Source: Berberis thunbergii
Lineage: Eukaryota; Streptophyta; Magnoliopsida; Ranunculales; Berberidaceae
NCBI GenBank assembly: GCA_003290165.1
Contig: QNQO01000508.1
Span: 248,001-312,000 of the forward strand
DNA: 64,000 nt
Direction of reading: 5' to 3'
Every line of letters starts with the position of its first letter. Position 1 is the first letter of the stretch. The position numbers and the translations under genes were made by a program. Below, one piece after another: positions 23,355 through 34,846 of the stretch. Under the pieces are notes generated by a model. That model searched no databases and was not told the origin of the DNA. It worked only from the letters and a program-made list of their open reading frames with translations.

Positions 23355-24830
23355 TCAATGAAAATAGGGTATTATCTCTGACTTTGGTTTAATTTAAACG
23401 CTCAATTAAAACCGGTTCTCAAGCTCATCCAAACATAAAAATTGTACTACTTTTTGTCATCTGATCAACACAATTTAAATGAACTAAAAACTTTGTGAAT
23501 TGAGCAACTTATGGTCATTTTACTGAACTCAAAACTATCAAAAAAGGTATTGTCCCTGATTTCGGCTAATTGATGCGCTCAATTGAGACCGATTCTCAAG
23601 ATCATCAAAACATAACAATTGTAGCACTTTGAGTTACCTAATAAACACAATTTGAATCAATTGAAAATCTTAGGAAATGAGCAAGTTATTGTCATTTTAC
23701 TAAAGTCACGCAAATTTGTCTCGGAAAGAAACAGGGTAGTGTCCCTGAATTTCGGCCAACTTATATGCTCAACTGAGAATAATTCTCAAGCTCATAAAAA
23801 CAAAAAACATATAGTAGTTATTTAATAAAAAATATTTGAATCACTTGAAAATGATTTGAAATGAGCAAGTTATGGTTATTTTACTAAAGTCACGCAAAGA
23901 AAACGGGGTAGTGTCCCTGACTTCCGGCCAACTTATACACTCGATTGAGACCAATTTTCAAGCTCATTAAAACCTGATTAATGTAGCACTCTTAGTTATC
24001 TAATGAACACAATTTGAATCACTTGAAAATGTTTTGAAATGAGAAAGTTATTGCCAGTTTACCTCAAACACTCAAACTGTAAAAAAAAAAGTCTGTGTTT
24101 TCACCCATTCGCATAGGACAATGCGAGTGGGAGTCTCATACTTGCAAAGGTCCATGCAAATAAAAGTCTCAAATTTTCTTAGGTCCTGGGCAACTTTGAG
24201 TCCCGTACTTGCATTCCTAATGCGAATGTGTGAAAACAAGATTTGTTTTTTCTAGACAGGTTGAGTGTTTATTGTAAAATAGCCATAACTTTCTCATTTC
24301 AGAACATTTTCAAGCGATTCAAATTGTGTTTATTAGATAACTTAGAGTACTACAATTTTCTTGTTTTGAATGAGCTTGACAATCAATCTCGATCGAGCAT
24401 ATATGTTGGCCGAAAGTCAGGGACACTACCCCGTTTTCTTTTGCGGAACAGATTTGTGTGACTTTACTAAAATGATCATAACTTGCTCAATTCATAACAT
24501 TTTCAACTGATTCAAATTTTTTTTAAGGCGAACTGGGTTTTTAAGGATCTCATAACCTATCAACTGGAAGACTTATAGGTCAACACCTATTAGAAAGTAA
24601 CTAATGCCGTAGGTGGAATTTGAAGCTAGGATGTGGGAGACAAACCCACACACCCTAACCACTAGGCCATAACAACCATCGGCTCAAATTGTGTTTATTA
24701 GGTAACTCGGCAGTACTAAAATTGTTATGTTTTAATGAGTTTGAGGATCGGTCTTAATTGACGATTTAAATTGATTGAAACTTACCCTGTTTTTATGTTT
24801 TAATTGATTGACAACTATGGTGGTTTTGCA
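23355..24830. mobile_element. palindromic foldback-like element made of about 180-bp units
   Basis: The left arm holds four direct copies of a unit of about 180 bp. Copies begin near 23362, 23546, 23727 and 23905, each with GGTA.T.TCCCTGA followed by CTCAATTGAGACCG and CACAATTTGAATCA. The right arm (about 24245-24830) carries the same unit reversed, at least two copies, one interrupted by a SINE. The inversion centre is at 24092-24240, where TGTTTTCACCCATTCGCAT faces ATGCGAATGTGTGAAAACA. No transposase ORF is present. Long inverted arms with internal tandem units resemble foldback or MULE-derived elements. Ends and target duplication are not resolved. Confidence 0.7.
24511..24690 (-). mobile_element. 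tRNA-derived SINE inserted in the foldback right arm
   Basis: On the minus strand a box A-like ATGGCCTAGTGGTTAGGG (near 24670) and a box B-like AGCTTCAAATTCC (near 24620) are followed by a body ending in a poly(A) tail (T-run at 24515-24524 on the plus strand). TCAAATT is repeated on both sides (24512-24518 and 24684-24690). Removing the insert restores the CAAATTGTGTTTATTAG sequence seen in other foldback units. Confidence 0.82.
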
Positions 24831-25098
24831 AAGATAGGAAAAGATGGGAAGCCGGCGGTGGTGGGGTGGTGCTGCTCCGTTGTCTGTTGATCTAAGAAAA
24901 GTGAAGAGAAAAGACAAGAGAACCAAGGAGGATGGAGGGAGATTGTTGGTGTTTTCTGTAAATTGGTGGACGTCCTCCATAATGATAGCACCATGACTGA
25001 GGAACAATTTCTTGCATTGATGGGCTTTTATAAATTTTTAGTTGCAATTGAAACAAAGCCCCGCATCTCTCCATTCTTGCAACCCTGCTTGGGACTTT

Positions 25099-25681
25099 CT
25101 ATGTACCAGAATAGATGGTTGGCCAGTAGTGGCCAGTGTTGTTAAGTCGTAGACTGGTTACGCTTGCTCTTGGGAGCAAGAAAAATTGTGCTTCGTACAA
25201 CCGAGCTAACCTAAATGCATCTGATAAGGACTTTGTTGTTGCGGCCTGCACCTCTGTTCGGATGGAATCATGTAATTCACTAGCAAAACAACTCACTTGT
25301 CGTTCTTGTGGGAGAAGACTAACTTTTGCAAGCAATTTCTCGAATCGAGTTTGGTAATCCTTCAAACATCCTTTCTGTTGCAGCTGAATGAGCTCTTCCA
25401 AAAAATAGCAAAACTGACTTGGACCAATACAAATGTTCAAACTTTCCTTAAAATCATTCCAAGATGCATTTGTCATTTCCCCTTGAACTATTTGATACCA
25501 AGAATTAGCATCGCCCTCAGTGTGAAAGGGTGCCAGTGAGACTCGTTCAACTTTAGGTGTTTGGTAAAATTCAAAGAACTGCTCAATGCGACACAACCAA
25601 CTCGTTGAGTCTTCGTTGCGGTGGTAGTGAGGAAAATCCTGTTTGCTTGATTCCGTCCACCTTATTTTAAGCTAGGGTATT
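25099..25681 (-). pseudogene. gypsy gag, main part (split gene, downstream piece)
   Basis: The minus strand reads on from the piece at 34732-34846. There is KIRWTESSKQDFP, then SWLCRIEQFFEFYQTP, then WYQIVQGEMTNASWNDFKESL, LLAKVSLLPQERQ and FRLARLYEAQF. This is the Retrotrans_gag fold of a plant gypsy element different from the one at 2007. The frame is open for about 165 codons (25596-25099). No zinc knuckle or pol is found further left, where the gene stops against unrelated DNA. The gene is interrupted at 25682 by a solo LTR. The five bases at the break (GGTAT) are nearly repeated on the other side (GGCAT). Confidence 0.8.
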
Positions 25682-28600
25682 GTCACGCCCCGATTTTTTG
25701 AAGAAAACGAAAATCCAAAATTCTATGTAGGATTATCCGTTTTTTCTCAAAACTCGAGACGTGAAAATTCGATAACAATAGAACAATTAGCAGCAACAAC
25801 TAAAACATAGTTTGGGAAAATTTAAATAAACTAAAAATTATCTAACTAGGAAGCTCTGATGTTGCCTATCCCCACTAATGAAACTTTAGTAACGCTGCTC
25901 AAAATCTCTAAATCTGAAAGGCTAGTCGGCTACATTCTCAAATGAATGTGCTCAAAAAGCAAACGCTCACTTGGGTCAGCAATAAAGCTGGTGTGAGAAA
26001 TCTTCATTCCCAAAATCAACACATTAGCAAGTCATAACATAAAATTAAATACAAACGATGAATCACACATAAACAAGTAGTTCCTCAATAAGGAAAAGGT
26101 GTCATGCAAGGAAAGCATAGTTCAAAGAATTTAGTTCCTGAACGAGGCAATCATGTCACCCTAATAAGTAAATATGTATTTACTTGTACTTACACTTTAG
26201 ATGTTGACAATGGCAAGTCTGGCCTGCAGAAATATTAGTAGACTTGTCATTCTGCATGAAAATGGTTAGAAACAATATGGACATGACTTCTAAAATAGTT
26301 AGTCTTTTATCGGTTAAATAATAGTGACAATAAACTATTTGACTTGATTATATTATTTATTTTTAACGAATTGATTCATTTTTAACGAATTGATCACTTA
26401 GACGATATCACATTCGCACCAACTCCGTGCCGAACATACATGCTCGTATGCTTCTCTTATATAAAGAATGAGTTCTCCGTCATCCATGCCCAAGTAGGGA
26501 CACATCACATACAGGCATCACCGGATACCCCTAACTATATGAGTACAATAAAAGTCACTATTGGGCTAACAATGCGCTTAAAGTCACGTCACATTTTTCA
26601 CAGATAAATATCAAGCATATTTTAGGAATTCCAAAACCACCACCTTTCCGCAATACTAACCCGAAAGTTATTTTAGTTTATCTATAAGAAAGAGATGCCC
26701 TACATTCGAAAGACAACCTGCAGGTTATTTAGTTTCTCTATAAGAGAGGGAAAATAATAGACAAAAGATGTGTGGTAGTTCTAAGTGATATAATTCCAGG
26801 TCATTAAATTTTCAGGAGTCAAAGTTTACAAATATCATTTATTTTTTATATTTCAATTTTCTCTCACAGTGACACTTTCTCATTTATAAATCGATTCACC
26901 ACAATCTCCACCCATACTTTTGGGGAAACATGGCACTTTTGGAAACAAATTTTATATAGCAGAGCGGGATCAAACACATTCAATAAAAGGGTTCAAGTTC
27001 CTATGAGTATGATAACATCACACTTTCAATCATAGCTCCTTATTGAGTCTAATTCAAATTATGAAATAAAACATCATGGCTTAATAACATTGTTAACCAT
27101 AAACAAAAAAAACAACATATATATATATATATAAACATACTCCAATTCTCATTATCTACATTACTGCATATAGCAAAAGGAGTTCAAAATGTTCATCATA
27201 AGAGTTGCATTTATACCAACCCATCCTTTAAGGCAAAGTAAACAACTAAAATGCAAGAGAATCGCAAAACGGATTGCATTTTAGATCCATCAAACTGTAG
27301 AAATAGTAGCATGAAACTCAATAAAAAGAAAATTTTAAATTCAACTGAAACAAACAGCTTGGATTGATTCATACAACAATGTATATCAACTAGAACATCT
27401 CCCTAAATCAACTGATTAGAACATCCAAAACTCAGTTGAAACACCCGCTTAAATTAGATGAAATAAGTTTTAAACATAGCTACAAACAACCCCCAAAATT
27501 TACTAAACCAACCATCTAAGGTCAGTCGTAGCCTTCCCCAAACTCAATCGAAAACATCCTAGTTGCAGCCTATAACACAGTCCCAAGAAAAACACACTTC
27601 AGTCCACACAACAAAACCAATACACCCTAATTTCAGTTACCACAATAATCCCATTACAACCCATTTCGATGTCAAAATAAAATCAATTTGACCCTGCAGA
27701 CATCCCAGCAACCAATCTCATTTAGGCGATAATTTGTAACTTCATTCGGCTCCAAACAACATTTTTCTTTTACATCAAATGCAACCCAAGTCAACCCAAG
27801 ACAAACCCTAAACAATCATGTTTCAATCCCAAAACAGCCAAATAAATAACCCTGCCAACAATACTGAAATGAACAAGCTGTCCTAACCGGATAACTTGAC
27901 CAATCATCGCTCAAATGTACATAACTCTCATATTGGAACTTCAAATTACATACCATTTGGGGTAATAAAAAGTAGACACAAAGAGGTTTCCAACCATATA
28001 AGGCATACCCCATGATTATTTCTATAACAGTACAGATTTTACAAAGAAAACATGTCATATACAGCCACTTGAGTAACAGGATAAGATGCTAACAGCTCTT
28101 CCAACCAAGCGAGGCACACTCTAGCAAGGACTAGAAGGGAAGAGAATTGCTCATATGACAAACTAGATATGGCATAATTTTGAATAAAATTATTGAATGC
28201 ACATGAACCATCAAACAACAATGTTACCAAACTTTGGTTAACTGTTGCCTACATTGCAATTTCATAAAACTGGATTGCATCTGATGTGTAATTATTATAC
28301 AATCATACATGAAATAGTCTTCATTCCCAGCTTGCCCACCAAAACAAAAAGTATTCGATGCTTTTATGTGAGTGCAGTCGTGCCTATACAGATACTCTAT
28401 AACATAAATGACACTTCAATGCTATTGGCTACAAAGTGAAGACTGGACTCTATGGGCAGGGAGATCAATGACTGCAGGTTTCATTGTAGTGTTCGGTTTT
28501 GTAGGCGCTGCATCGAAGTGAGTTCCCAAGGGATAAATGTTCGTAAATGCCTGGAATGAAAGAACTACTAGGGCTACCTACATATGATACAATCAAAGAA

Positions 28601-28879
28601 AGTTGCTGGAGGTGAGGATTCTTATCCAGCCTCCATGTACCAGTAGAACTGAGGAGAAGAGAAGCTACCTATTTGGAGTGAACTTTGCTCAAACACAAAA
28701 AAAAAGGAAAAGTTAACAAAGTGTGAGTAGTGTCTAATACAAATTCGAAAGTTAGTTATCATGCTAACAAAATATAGCATTGGAGTAATTCTTGCAAGAA
28801 CTAAAGCATCAAACTCTAAATTTTCTCATCCATAAGTTGATATCAGAGAGAGTAATTTGAAAAAAATGTTCAGGACGAC

Positions 28880-28975
28880 GTTGCTAGCAGGGTTGAACCA
28901 CGGACCTTCGATATGCAACTCGTCTCTTTATGCCATCAGTCATTATACAGGAAATGCAAAACCAACTTTGATGTG
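28880..28975 (-). repeat. possible SINE or tRNA-like remnant
   Basis: A box B-like GTGGTTCAACCC occurs on the minus strand near 28900 with a weak box A-like segment upstream. A clear tail and target duplication are missing, so this is tentative. Confidence 0.25.
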
Positions 28976-29620
28976 AAAAACCATTAATGCTAGTTTAATT
29001 AGGATTTAAAAGTAGCATGTAGCATCATGTTTAATTTCGTACTTATTTTACTTTAATACCATGTAATTTATGGTCTATAACTCCCTAATTTGCTCCTCTT
29101 TTCCTAATTAACTTATTTGCTACTGCAAATTTATGGTGGGTAAATCCTTACTATAGCTACTATTTGGCACTGCTGCTATATAAAACTTCAGAAGATCCTT
29201 AATAAATAATAATAAACACACATCTAAAATTCAAATCAAACAAGAAGATGAACTCACCGATTTGATTCCCACACCACGCAAACTTGCAACCGCAAATCAA
29301 CTCGCGGCGCAGAAAGCACAACCTCTCGGTTTTGATCTCCCACGCCATCGATTGCCTGCAAGGTAGCCCCATTCAATTGTGCCATTTTGACAACCATCGG
29401 TTTCTCCCAGTTTCTCTTCTCTTCCTTCTTTCATTCTTTGTTTCTGGCGTTGAACTCAAACGGAAAGGACGGAAGTGAGGGAAAGGGGAAATAAGGCTGG
29501 TGGGGCTACTCGACACTCGGTCACAGCCGAGCTCGCTGCAGAAGAAGAGGAGTACGCAAGGAAGCGAAAAAAGAAAAAAAAATGGGGAAGAAGAAGGGGG
29601 ATTGTTCTCTTTATAATGTG

Positions 29621-29832
29621 TATTGAGAATATATTGCGAATATCCTAATTAATTGGGAATATTTGTATTAGGAAGGTTGCTTATAGAGTCATATTGTATA
29701 ATAGTTTTTAAGGAAATTAGCAGATTATATTGTGAATATTCTCTAGATTAGTTTGTATATAAACAGGAGATTGTGAATGAGAAAACAACACACAATAAAC
29801 ACAAATCATTTCCTTTGTGTCCAACTTTATCA
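29621..29832 (+). repeat. copia 5' LTR
   Basis: It starts TATTGAGAATATATTGCG and ends TTTATCA, directly before the primer-binding site. The first two bases are TA rather than the usual TG, and the 3' LTR agrees. A TATA-like TATATAAACAGG near 29754 probably drives transcription. Confidence 0.9.
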
Positions 29833-29845
29833 TGGTATCAGAGCC
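29833..29845 (+). other. copia primer-binding site (initiator tRNA-Met)
   Basis: TGGTATCAGAGCC follows the 5' LTR without a gap and is the canonical plant site. Confidence 0.92.
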
Positions 29846-30862
29846 TATCATACGAGTATCATAAAGGGAGAACAGGTACCTGATCGAAACCTCTTTGAAT
29901 GAAAATGGTCTCTTTGAATAAGAAGGAACGAAGAAGAAGAACCTCTGGCCTGATCGAAGAACCTGTGCGATTCAGATCTGGCCTGATTCAGATCTGATCG
30001 AACCTCTAACTATTGACCTGATCGAAGAACCTGTGCGATTCAGATCTGATCGAACCTCTGAACTATTGAAACCTCTGATCAAAGACTGAACTATCGAACC
30101 TGATCGAACCTCTAATCGATCCTGAACGAGACCCCTTATCGAATCTGATTGAACCTGAGAAGAAGAAGAGATCCGTCGAAGAAGCCCTCTCCTCTCTGTG
30201 TCAGAGAAGCAATCAGCGAGTAGAGATCAGCGAGATCTCCCTCTCTCTGTCTCTGTCTCTGTCGAAGAGAAGAAGCAGCATAAAACCCTCTGTCTCTGTC
30301 GAAGAGAAGCACTCCCTCTTTCGAAGAAGAAGACCTTCCTCTCTCTGTCTCTGTCGAAGAGAAGAAGTAGCAGAAAACTTCCATCAGCGAGATCTCCCCC
30401 ATCAGCGAGATCTCCCTCCTCCTCCTCCACCTGAAGCAGAAAGTGGTCTTGTAGATGTGCTTCCCCCAACATCATTGTTGTCAGCTGCTGCTGAGTTTGG
30501 CACAGAATCAGCCCATGATGTTCGCATAACTAAAACAACCCGAACCCGAACCCTCTCCTTCCTTCACCAACATCCCAACTTGCAAAGTTGGATCAAAAGC
30601 AACAATTTCAATCGCAATAGAGAAAGAAAACCTATTGAAGTTGTAGTTGAACTTGAAGTAGATCGAACAGCACAAACCCTAGTACCACCACCACCACCGC
30701 CAGAACTCCATCTATCTCTATTTCTCTGTTTGTGTAATGAATAAGTAAAAGAAAAAAAGGAATATATTAAAAAAAAAAAGGACATTTTATCTTCTCTGGC
30801 TGTCGTGAGTACAACTTTGATTCTTTCTGCAGCGGTTTGAGATTTCTCTTTGAACACCGCTC
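29846..30862 (+). other. copia leader lacking gag, filled with short repeats
   Basis: Where gag should lie there are repeated blocks. CCTGATCGAA and CGAACCTCT recur between 29880 and 30130. Units with TCTCTGTCTCTGTCGAAGAG recur between 30225 and 30425. A 95-codon open stretch (30457-30744) with a proline run matches nothing I know. The repeats make long but meaningless open frames on both strands. No capsid motif is visible and the zinc knuckle is absent, so gag has been deleted or replaced and this copy would depend on Gag from elsewhere. Confidence 0.7.
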
Positions 30863-33800
30863 ATGGCTGGCGGTGCCCATGCTGCTCAGACATGTTCTTC
30901 TGGATTAGGAGTAACTGAGACAAATGCATCTCCACTGCCCGGGCTAAATATCACCCAGTGGCAGACACTTCTCCAAATGCTGGGCGGGTCACAATCCGCA
31001 ACAACCGATAAGATGATTGGTAAGCCTTGGATTATTTATACGGGAGCTTCGAATCACATGACTGGCATGATCGGGGATCTCCGTGACTTAAGGGAGATTG
31101 CTCAATGTCCCGTGGGATTGCCAGATGGGAGTAGCGCTATCACCACTAAAGAAGGGACGATCCTTCTTGACAGAAATTTTTGTTTGCAAAATGTTCTTTA
31201 TGTGCCAGGGCTAACTTGCAATTTAATTTCTGTGTCGCAATTGACTGATCACTATAACTGTTTTGTCCAATTCACTAATGATCTGTGTGTTATACAGGAC
31301 CGCACTTCGAGGATGCTGATTGGTGCGGGTGAACGACGCGATGGACTCTATTACTTCCGGGAGCTGCCATAGGTTCACGCAATAAAGGCCAATAGTGTGG
31401 TGTCTCTTGATCTATGGCACCAGCGACTGGGTCATCCATCTCTACAGGTAACAAAGTTAGTTCCCGAAGTAAGTCTTAGTGAAAAGAAAAATCGCTTGAA
31501 TAAAAACTGTGACGTCTGCCAGAGGGCCAAGCAAAGTAGAGATAAGTTTCCTGTTAGTGAACATAAAGCTTCAACTATTTTTGAACTTATTCACACTGAT
31601 TTATGGGGACCTTATCGAACAACTTCTTCTTGTGGTGCTTCTTATTTTTTGACCATTGTTGATGATTTTTCCCGTGCTGTATGGATTTATTTACTTGTTG
31701 ATAAGAAAGAGGTCTCCCATACTCTTCAAATGTTTTTCTCGATGGTTAAGAGACAATTTGATAAAGAGGTAAAAATTTTGAGGAGTGATAACGGCACTGA
31801 ATTCACTTGCCTGCGACAATATTTTCTTGATCATGGGATTGTTTTTCAAACGACCTGTGTGGGAACACCTCAACAAAATGGGCGGGTTGAACGGAAACAC
31901 CAACATATTTTGAACGTAGCTCGGGTGCTGCGTTTTCAGGGCTCTCTTCCTATTACATTTTGGGGAGAATGTGTGTTGACGGTTGGATACTTGATAAATA
32001 GGACTCCCTCCTTGGTCTTAAATGGGAAAACACCTTATAGTGTCTTGTATGGCAGCACACCCACTTACAATCACTTGCGCATTTTGGGGTCCTTGTGTTA
32101 TGCGCATGTGCAGACGGGGGATAAGTTTGCCAGTAGAAGTCGAAGGTGCGTCTTTGTTGGGTACCCTTATGAAAAAGGGGTGGCGTTTGTATGACTTGGA
32201 GAAACGAGATTTCTTTGTTTCTCGTAATGTTGTATTCTCGGAAGGAGTTTTTCCCTTTGCAGATAATTTTAATTTAGATCACGATGGTCTGCCTAATATC
32301 GAGGCGGTTCAAGAGGACTTTGAGGAGACATTTATGCCTGTTTTGAGGAGGGGTGCCGATGAGTTTGTACAGCCGGATAGGACTGCTGGGCAGTCGGCAT
32401 GTGCCGAGGAGTTTGTTCAGCCAAATAGAGCTGCTGGGTAGTCGGTGTGCGCTGAGGATGGGGCAAATGCTAGTGCCGAGGCGTTTGTACAGCCGGATGA
32501 GGCTACTGGGCAGCCGGATAAGGCTGCTGGGCAGTCAGATGAGGCTGCTGGGCAGCCGGTTTGTGCGAACCAGGAGGACAACCCGGACCCAAGTCAGGAA
32601 GATGTGTTGGGCAAGGGTCAACGCAGAAGGCAAGCCTCGGTATGACTCCGTGATTATGTTACTCATACCATTCGGAAAATGAGTCCATCCGTACCAGCTT
32701 CACCCGTACCACGGCATTCCTCAGGTACACCCTATCCTATAGCACATTATGTGAATTGTGATAATTTTTCTATGCGACATAGACATTTTCTTGCAGCCTT
32801 GACAGCAAATCGGGAACCTGTGTGTTATTCTGAGGCCGCGAAAGACAGCCGCTGGAGGGATGCCATGCGACGAGAAATTGAGGCTCTTGAAATTAATGAA
32901 ACCTGGGTTGTAGCCGACTTGCCACCAGGAAAGAAAGCTCTAGGATGCAAGTGGGTATACAAGATCAAGTATAACTCTGATGGGACCATTGAGCGATTGA
33001 AGGCTCGGTTGGTTATTCTTGGCAATCATCAAATTGAAGGAGTTGATTATACAGAGACTTTTGCTCCAGTAGCTAAGATGGTTACAGTACGAGTCTTTCT
33101 TGCTGTTGCGGCTGCCAAGAATTGGGAAGTCCATCAGATGGATGTTCATAATGCATTTCTACATGGTGATCTAACGGAGGAGGTATACATGAAATTACCA
33201 CCTGGTTTTTAGGTGGGGACTTCTGGAAAGGTGTGCAGGCTTAAGAAATCATTATATGGGCTGAAACAGGCACCCCGATGCTGGTTTACTAAACTGTCGA
33301 CTGCTTTGAAGAATTATGGTTTTCGGCAATCTTATTCAGATTATTCTTTGTTTACTCTATAAAGAGGTGCGGTTCAGCTCAGTGTTCTTGTCTATGTCGA
33401 CGACCTTATCATCTCTGGGCGTAATCCAGGGGATATACAGAAATTCAAGGGTTACCTCAGTGTTTGTTTCCATATGAAAGATCTGGGTCCTTTAAAGTAT
33501 TTCTTGGGGGTTGAAGTGGCACGCGGACCGGATGGGTTTGTGCTTTGTCAACGCAAATACGCGCCAGATATCATCTCTGAGGCCGGATTGCTAGGGGCAA
33601 GGCCCGCGGCGGTGCCATTGGAACAGAATCATCAACTCGCCTTGTCCAAGAGTCCAGAGCTCGCTGACTCGGAGCCTTACCGTCGATTGGTGGGACGGCT
33701 AATTTATTTGTGTTTCACTCGACCCGAGTTATCTTATAGTGTTCATGTTTTATCTCAATTTATGCAACATCCTCGGGCGGACCAATGGGAAGCTGCTTTG

Positions 33801-34349
33801 CGGGTGGTTCGGTACTTAAAAGGTAATCCAGGTCAAGGTATACATTTGAGTAGTAAGTGTGATATGCAGTTACATGGGTGGTGTGATGCTGATTGGGCCG
33901 GATGCCCTTTGACTCGGCGGTCCCTCACTGGTTGGTTGGTGTTCCTTGGGAACTCGCCGGTATCTTGGAAGACAAAGAAGTAACATACAATATCCCGCTC
34001 CTCTGCAGAGGCGGAATATAGGTCTATGGCTATGACTACATGTGAGTTGAAATGGCTTAAAGCTATTTTAGCTAGCCTCGGGATCTCTCACACACGTCCT
34101 ATGTCTCTTCATTGTGATAGTCAGGCAGCTCTCCATATATCTCAAAATCCTGTTTTTCATGAACGGACAAAACATATTGAGGTCGATTGTCACTTTGTCC
34201 GTGATGACATTGTTGCTGGACATATCAATCCCACATTTGTCCCATCCAATGAGCAACTCGCTGACATTTTCACAAAAGCATTGGGCAAACGACAATATGA
34301 GTATCTACTTCGCAAGTTGGGCATACGGGATCTCCATGCACCAACTTGA
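30863..34349 (+). pseudogene. copia pol: protease, integrase, RT, RNase H
   Basis: The protease block WIIYTGASNHMTG (near 31025) has Tyr where the catalytic Asp belongs. The pre-integrase LDLWHQRLGHPS is at 31409 and a CDVCQRAK zinc pair near 31515. The integrase core has DLWGPY and later RSDNGTEF and PQQNGRVERKH. A linker with EFVQP repeats lies at 32360-32580. The RT spans about 32900-33480 ([34 protein letters not shown]). RNase H follows (CDADWAGCP near 33886, [25 protein letters not shown] near 34110). Stops are at 31370, 32439, 32643, 33210, 33360 and 33981, with a frameshift near 32170. Confidence 0.9.
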
Positions 34350-34358
34350 GGGGGGGGG
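34350..34358 (+). other. copia polypurine tract
   Basis: A run of nine G at the 3' LTR boundary, right after the last pol codons, serves as plus-strand primer. Confidence 0.8.
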
Positions 34359-34582
34359 TATTGAGAATATATTGCGAATATCCTAATTAATTGGGAATGT
34401 TTGTATTAGGAAGGTTGCTTATAGAGTCATATTGTATAATAATTTTTAAGGAAATTAGCAGATTATATTGTGAATATTCTCACAATATTCTCTGGATTAG
34501 TTTGTATATAAACAGGAGATTGTGAATGAGAAAGCAACACACAATAAACACAAATCATTTCCTTTGTGTCCAACTTTTATCA
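34359..34582 (+). repeat. copia 3' LTR
   Basis: It is the same as the 5' LTR apart from four substitutions, a one-base T insertion and an 11-bp near-tandem duplication of the AATATTCTC segment near 34480. Confidence 0.92.
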
Positions 34583-34731
34583 ATGTGGGTGTTTATCTGC
34601 CCCCGTTGAAATTTCGAAACCACCCAACTCACGTAATAAAATTTTGAAATTTAAATTCACATAAATTTAACTCTATTTTAATTAATTCAAAATATTTAAA
34701 TTAGCTTTAAGAAATTTGGGAGTGTTACAGG

Positions 34732-34846
34732 CATTGGATGATTCACCAACATCATGGGCAGGTTGTGTTCTTATTTGATTAATCCAAATGCTTAACTGAT
34801 TAAACAAGCACGTCATGTGATTCATAATTTCGTTTTGGTCCATCCC
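34732..34846 (-). pseudogene. gypsy gag, N-terminal piece (split gene, upstream part)
   Basis: Starting at ATG 34846, the minus strand reads MDQNEIMNHMTC, then FNQLSIWINQIRTQPAHDVG up to the break at 34732, then resumes at 25681. A primer-site-like GCATCAGAGC lies just upstream (near 34850-34865). The DNA to the right (about 34870-35100, with TATATC near 34935) may be a short 5' LTR of the same element. Confidence 0.7.

Larger units (their letters stand above)
29616..34587 (+). mobile_element. Ty1/copia LTR retrotransposon with 5-bp target duplication
   Basis: LTRs of 212 and 224 bp (29621-29832, 34359-34582) enclose a primer-binding site, a gag-less leader, and a pol with protease, integrase, then RT and RNase H. 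Integrase before RT is the copia order. ATGTG flanks both sides (29616-29620, 34583-34587). I count four substitutions plus two indels (11 bp and 1 bp) between the LTRs. That is about 2 percent divergence, so insertion was recent compared with the gypsy element. Pol has one frameshift and seven stops. Confidence 0.93.
25682..34731 (-). mobile_element. solo chromovirus-type LTR (about 4.1 kb) interrupted by a copia element
   Basis: Read on the minus strand it starts TGTAACACTCCC at 34731 and ends ATCGGGGCGTGACA at 25682, the same end as the gypsy LTRs at 3983 and 11259. Excluding the copia insertion (29621-34582) and one copy of its duplication, about 4.08 kb remains. Flanks are GGTAT and GGCAT, a 5-bp duplication with one change, and both sides belong to one gag gene. 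No internal coding region is present, so it is a solo LTR left by LTR-LTR recombination. No gene is supported in its 25.7-29.6 kb part. Confidence 0.75.

Noticed and set aside
24732..25145. Small ORFs on both strands right of the foldback
   Set aside because: They are mutually overlapping, unrecognised and span the junction between foldback and gag sequence.
30136..30857. Several ORFs of 78-97 codons on both strands in the copia leader
   Set aside because: They come from short repeats (CTCTGTCTCTGTC and similar), are low complexity and have no family match.
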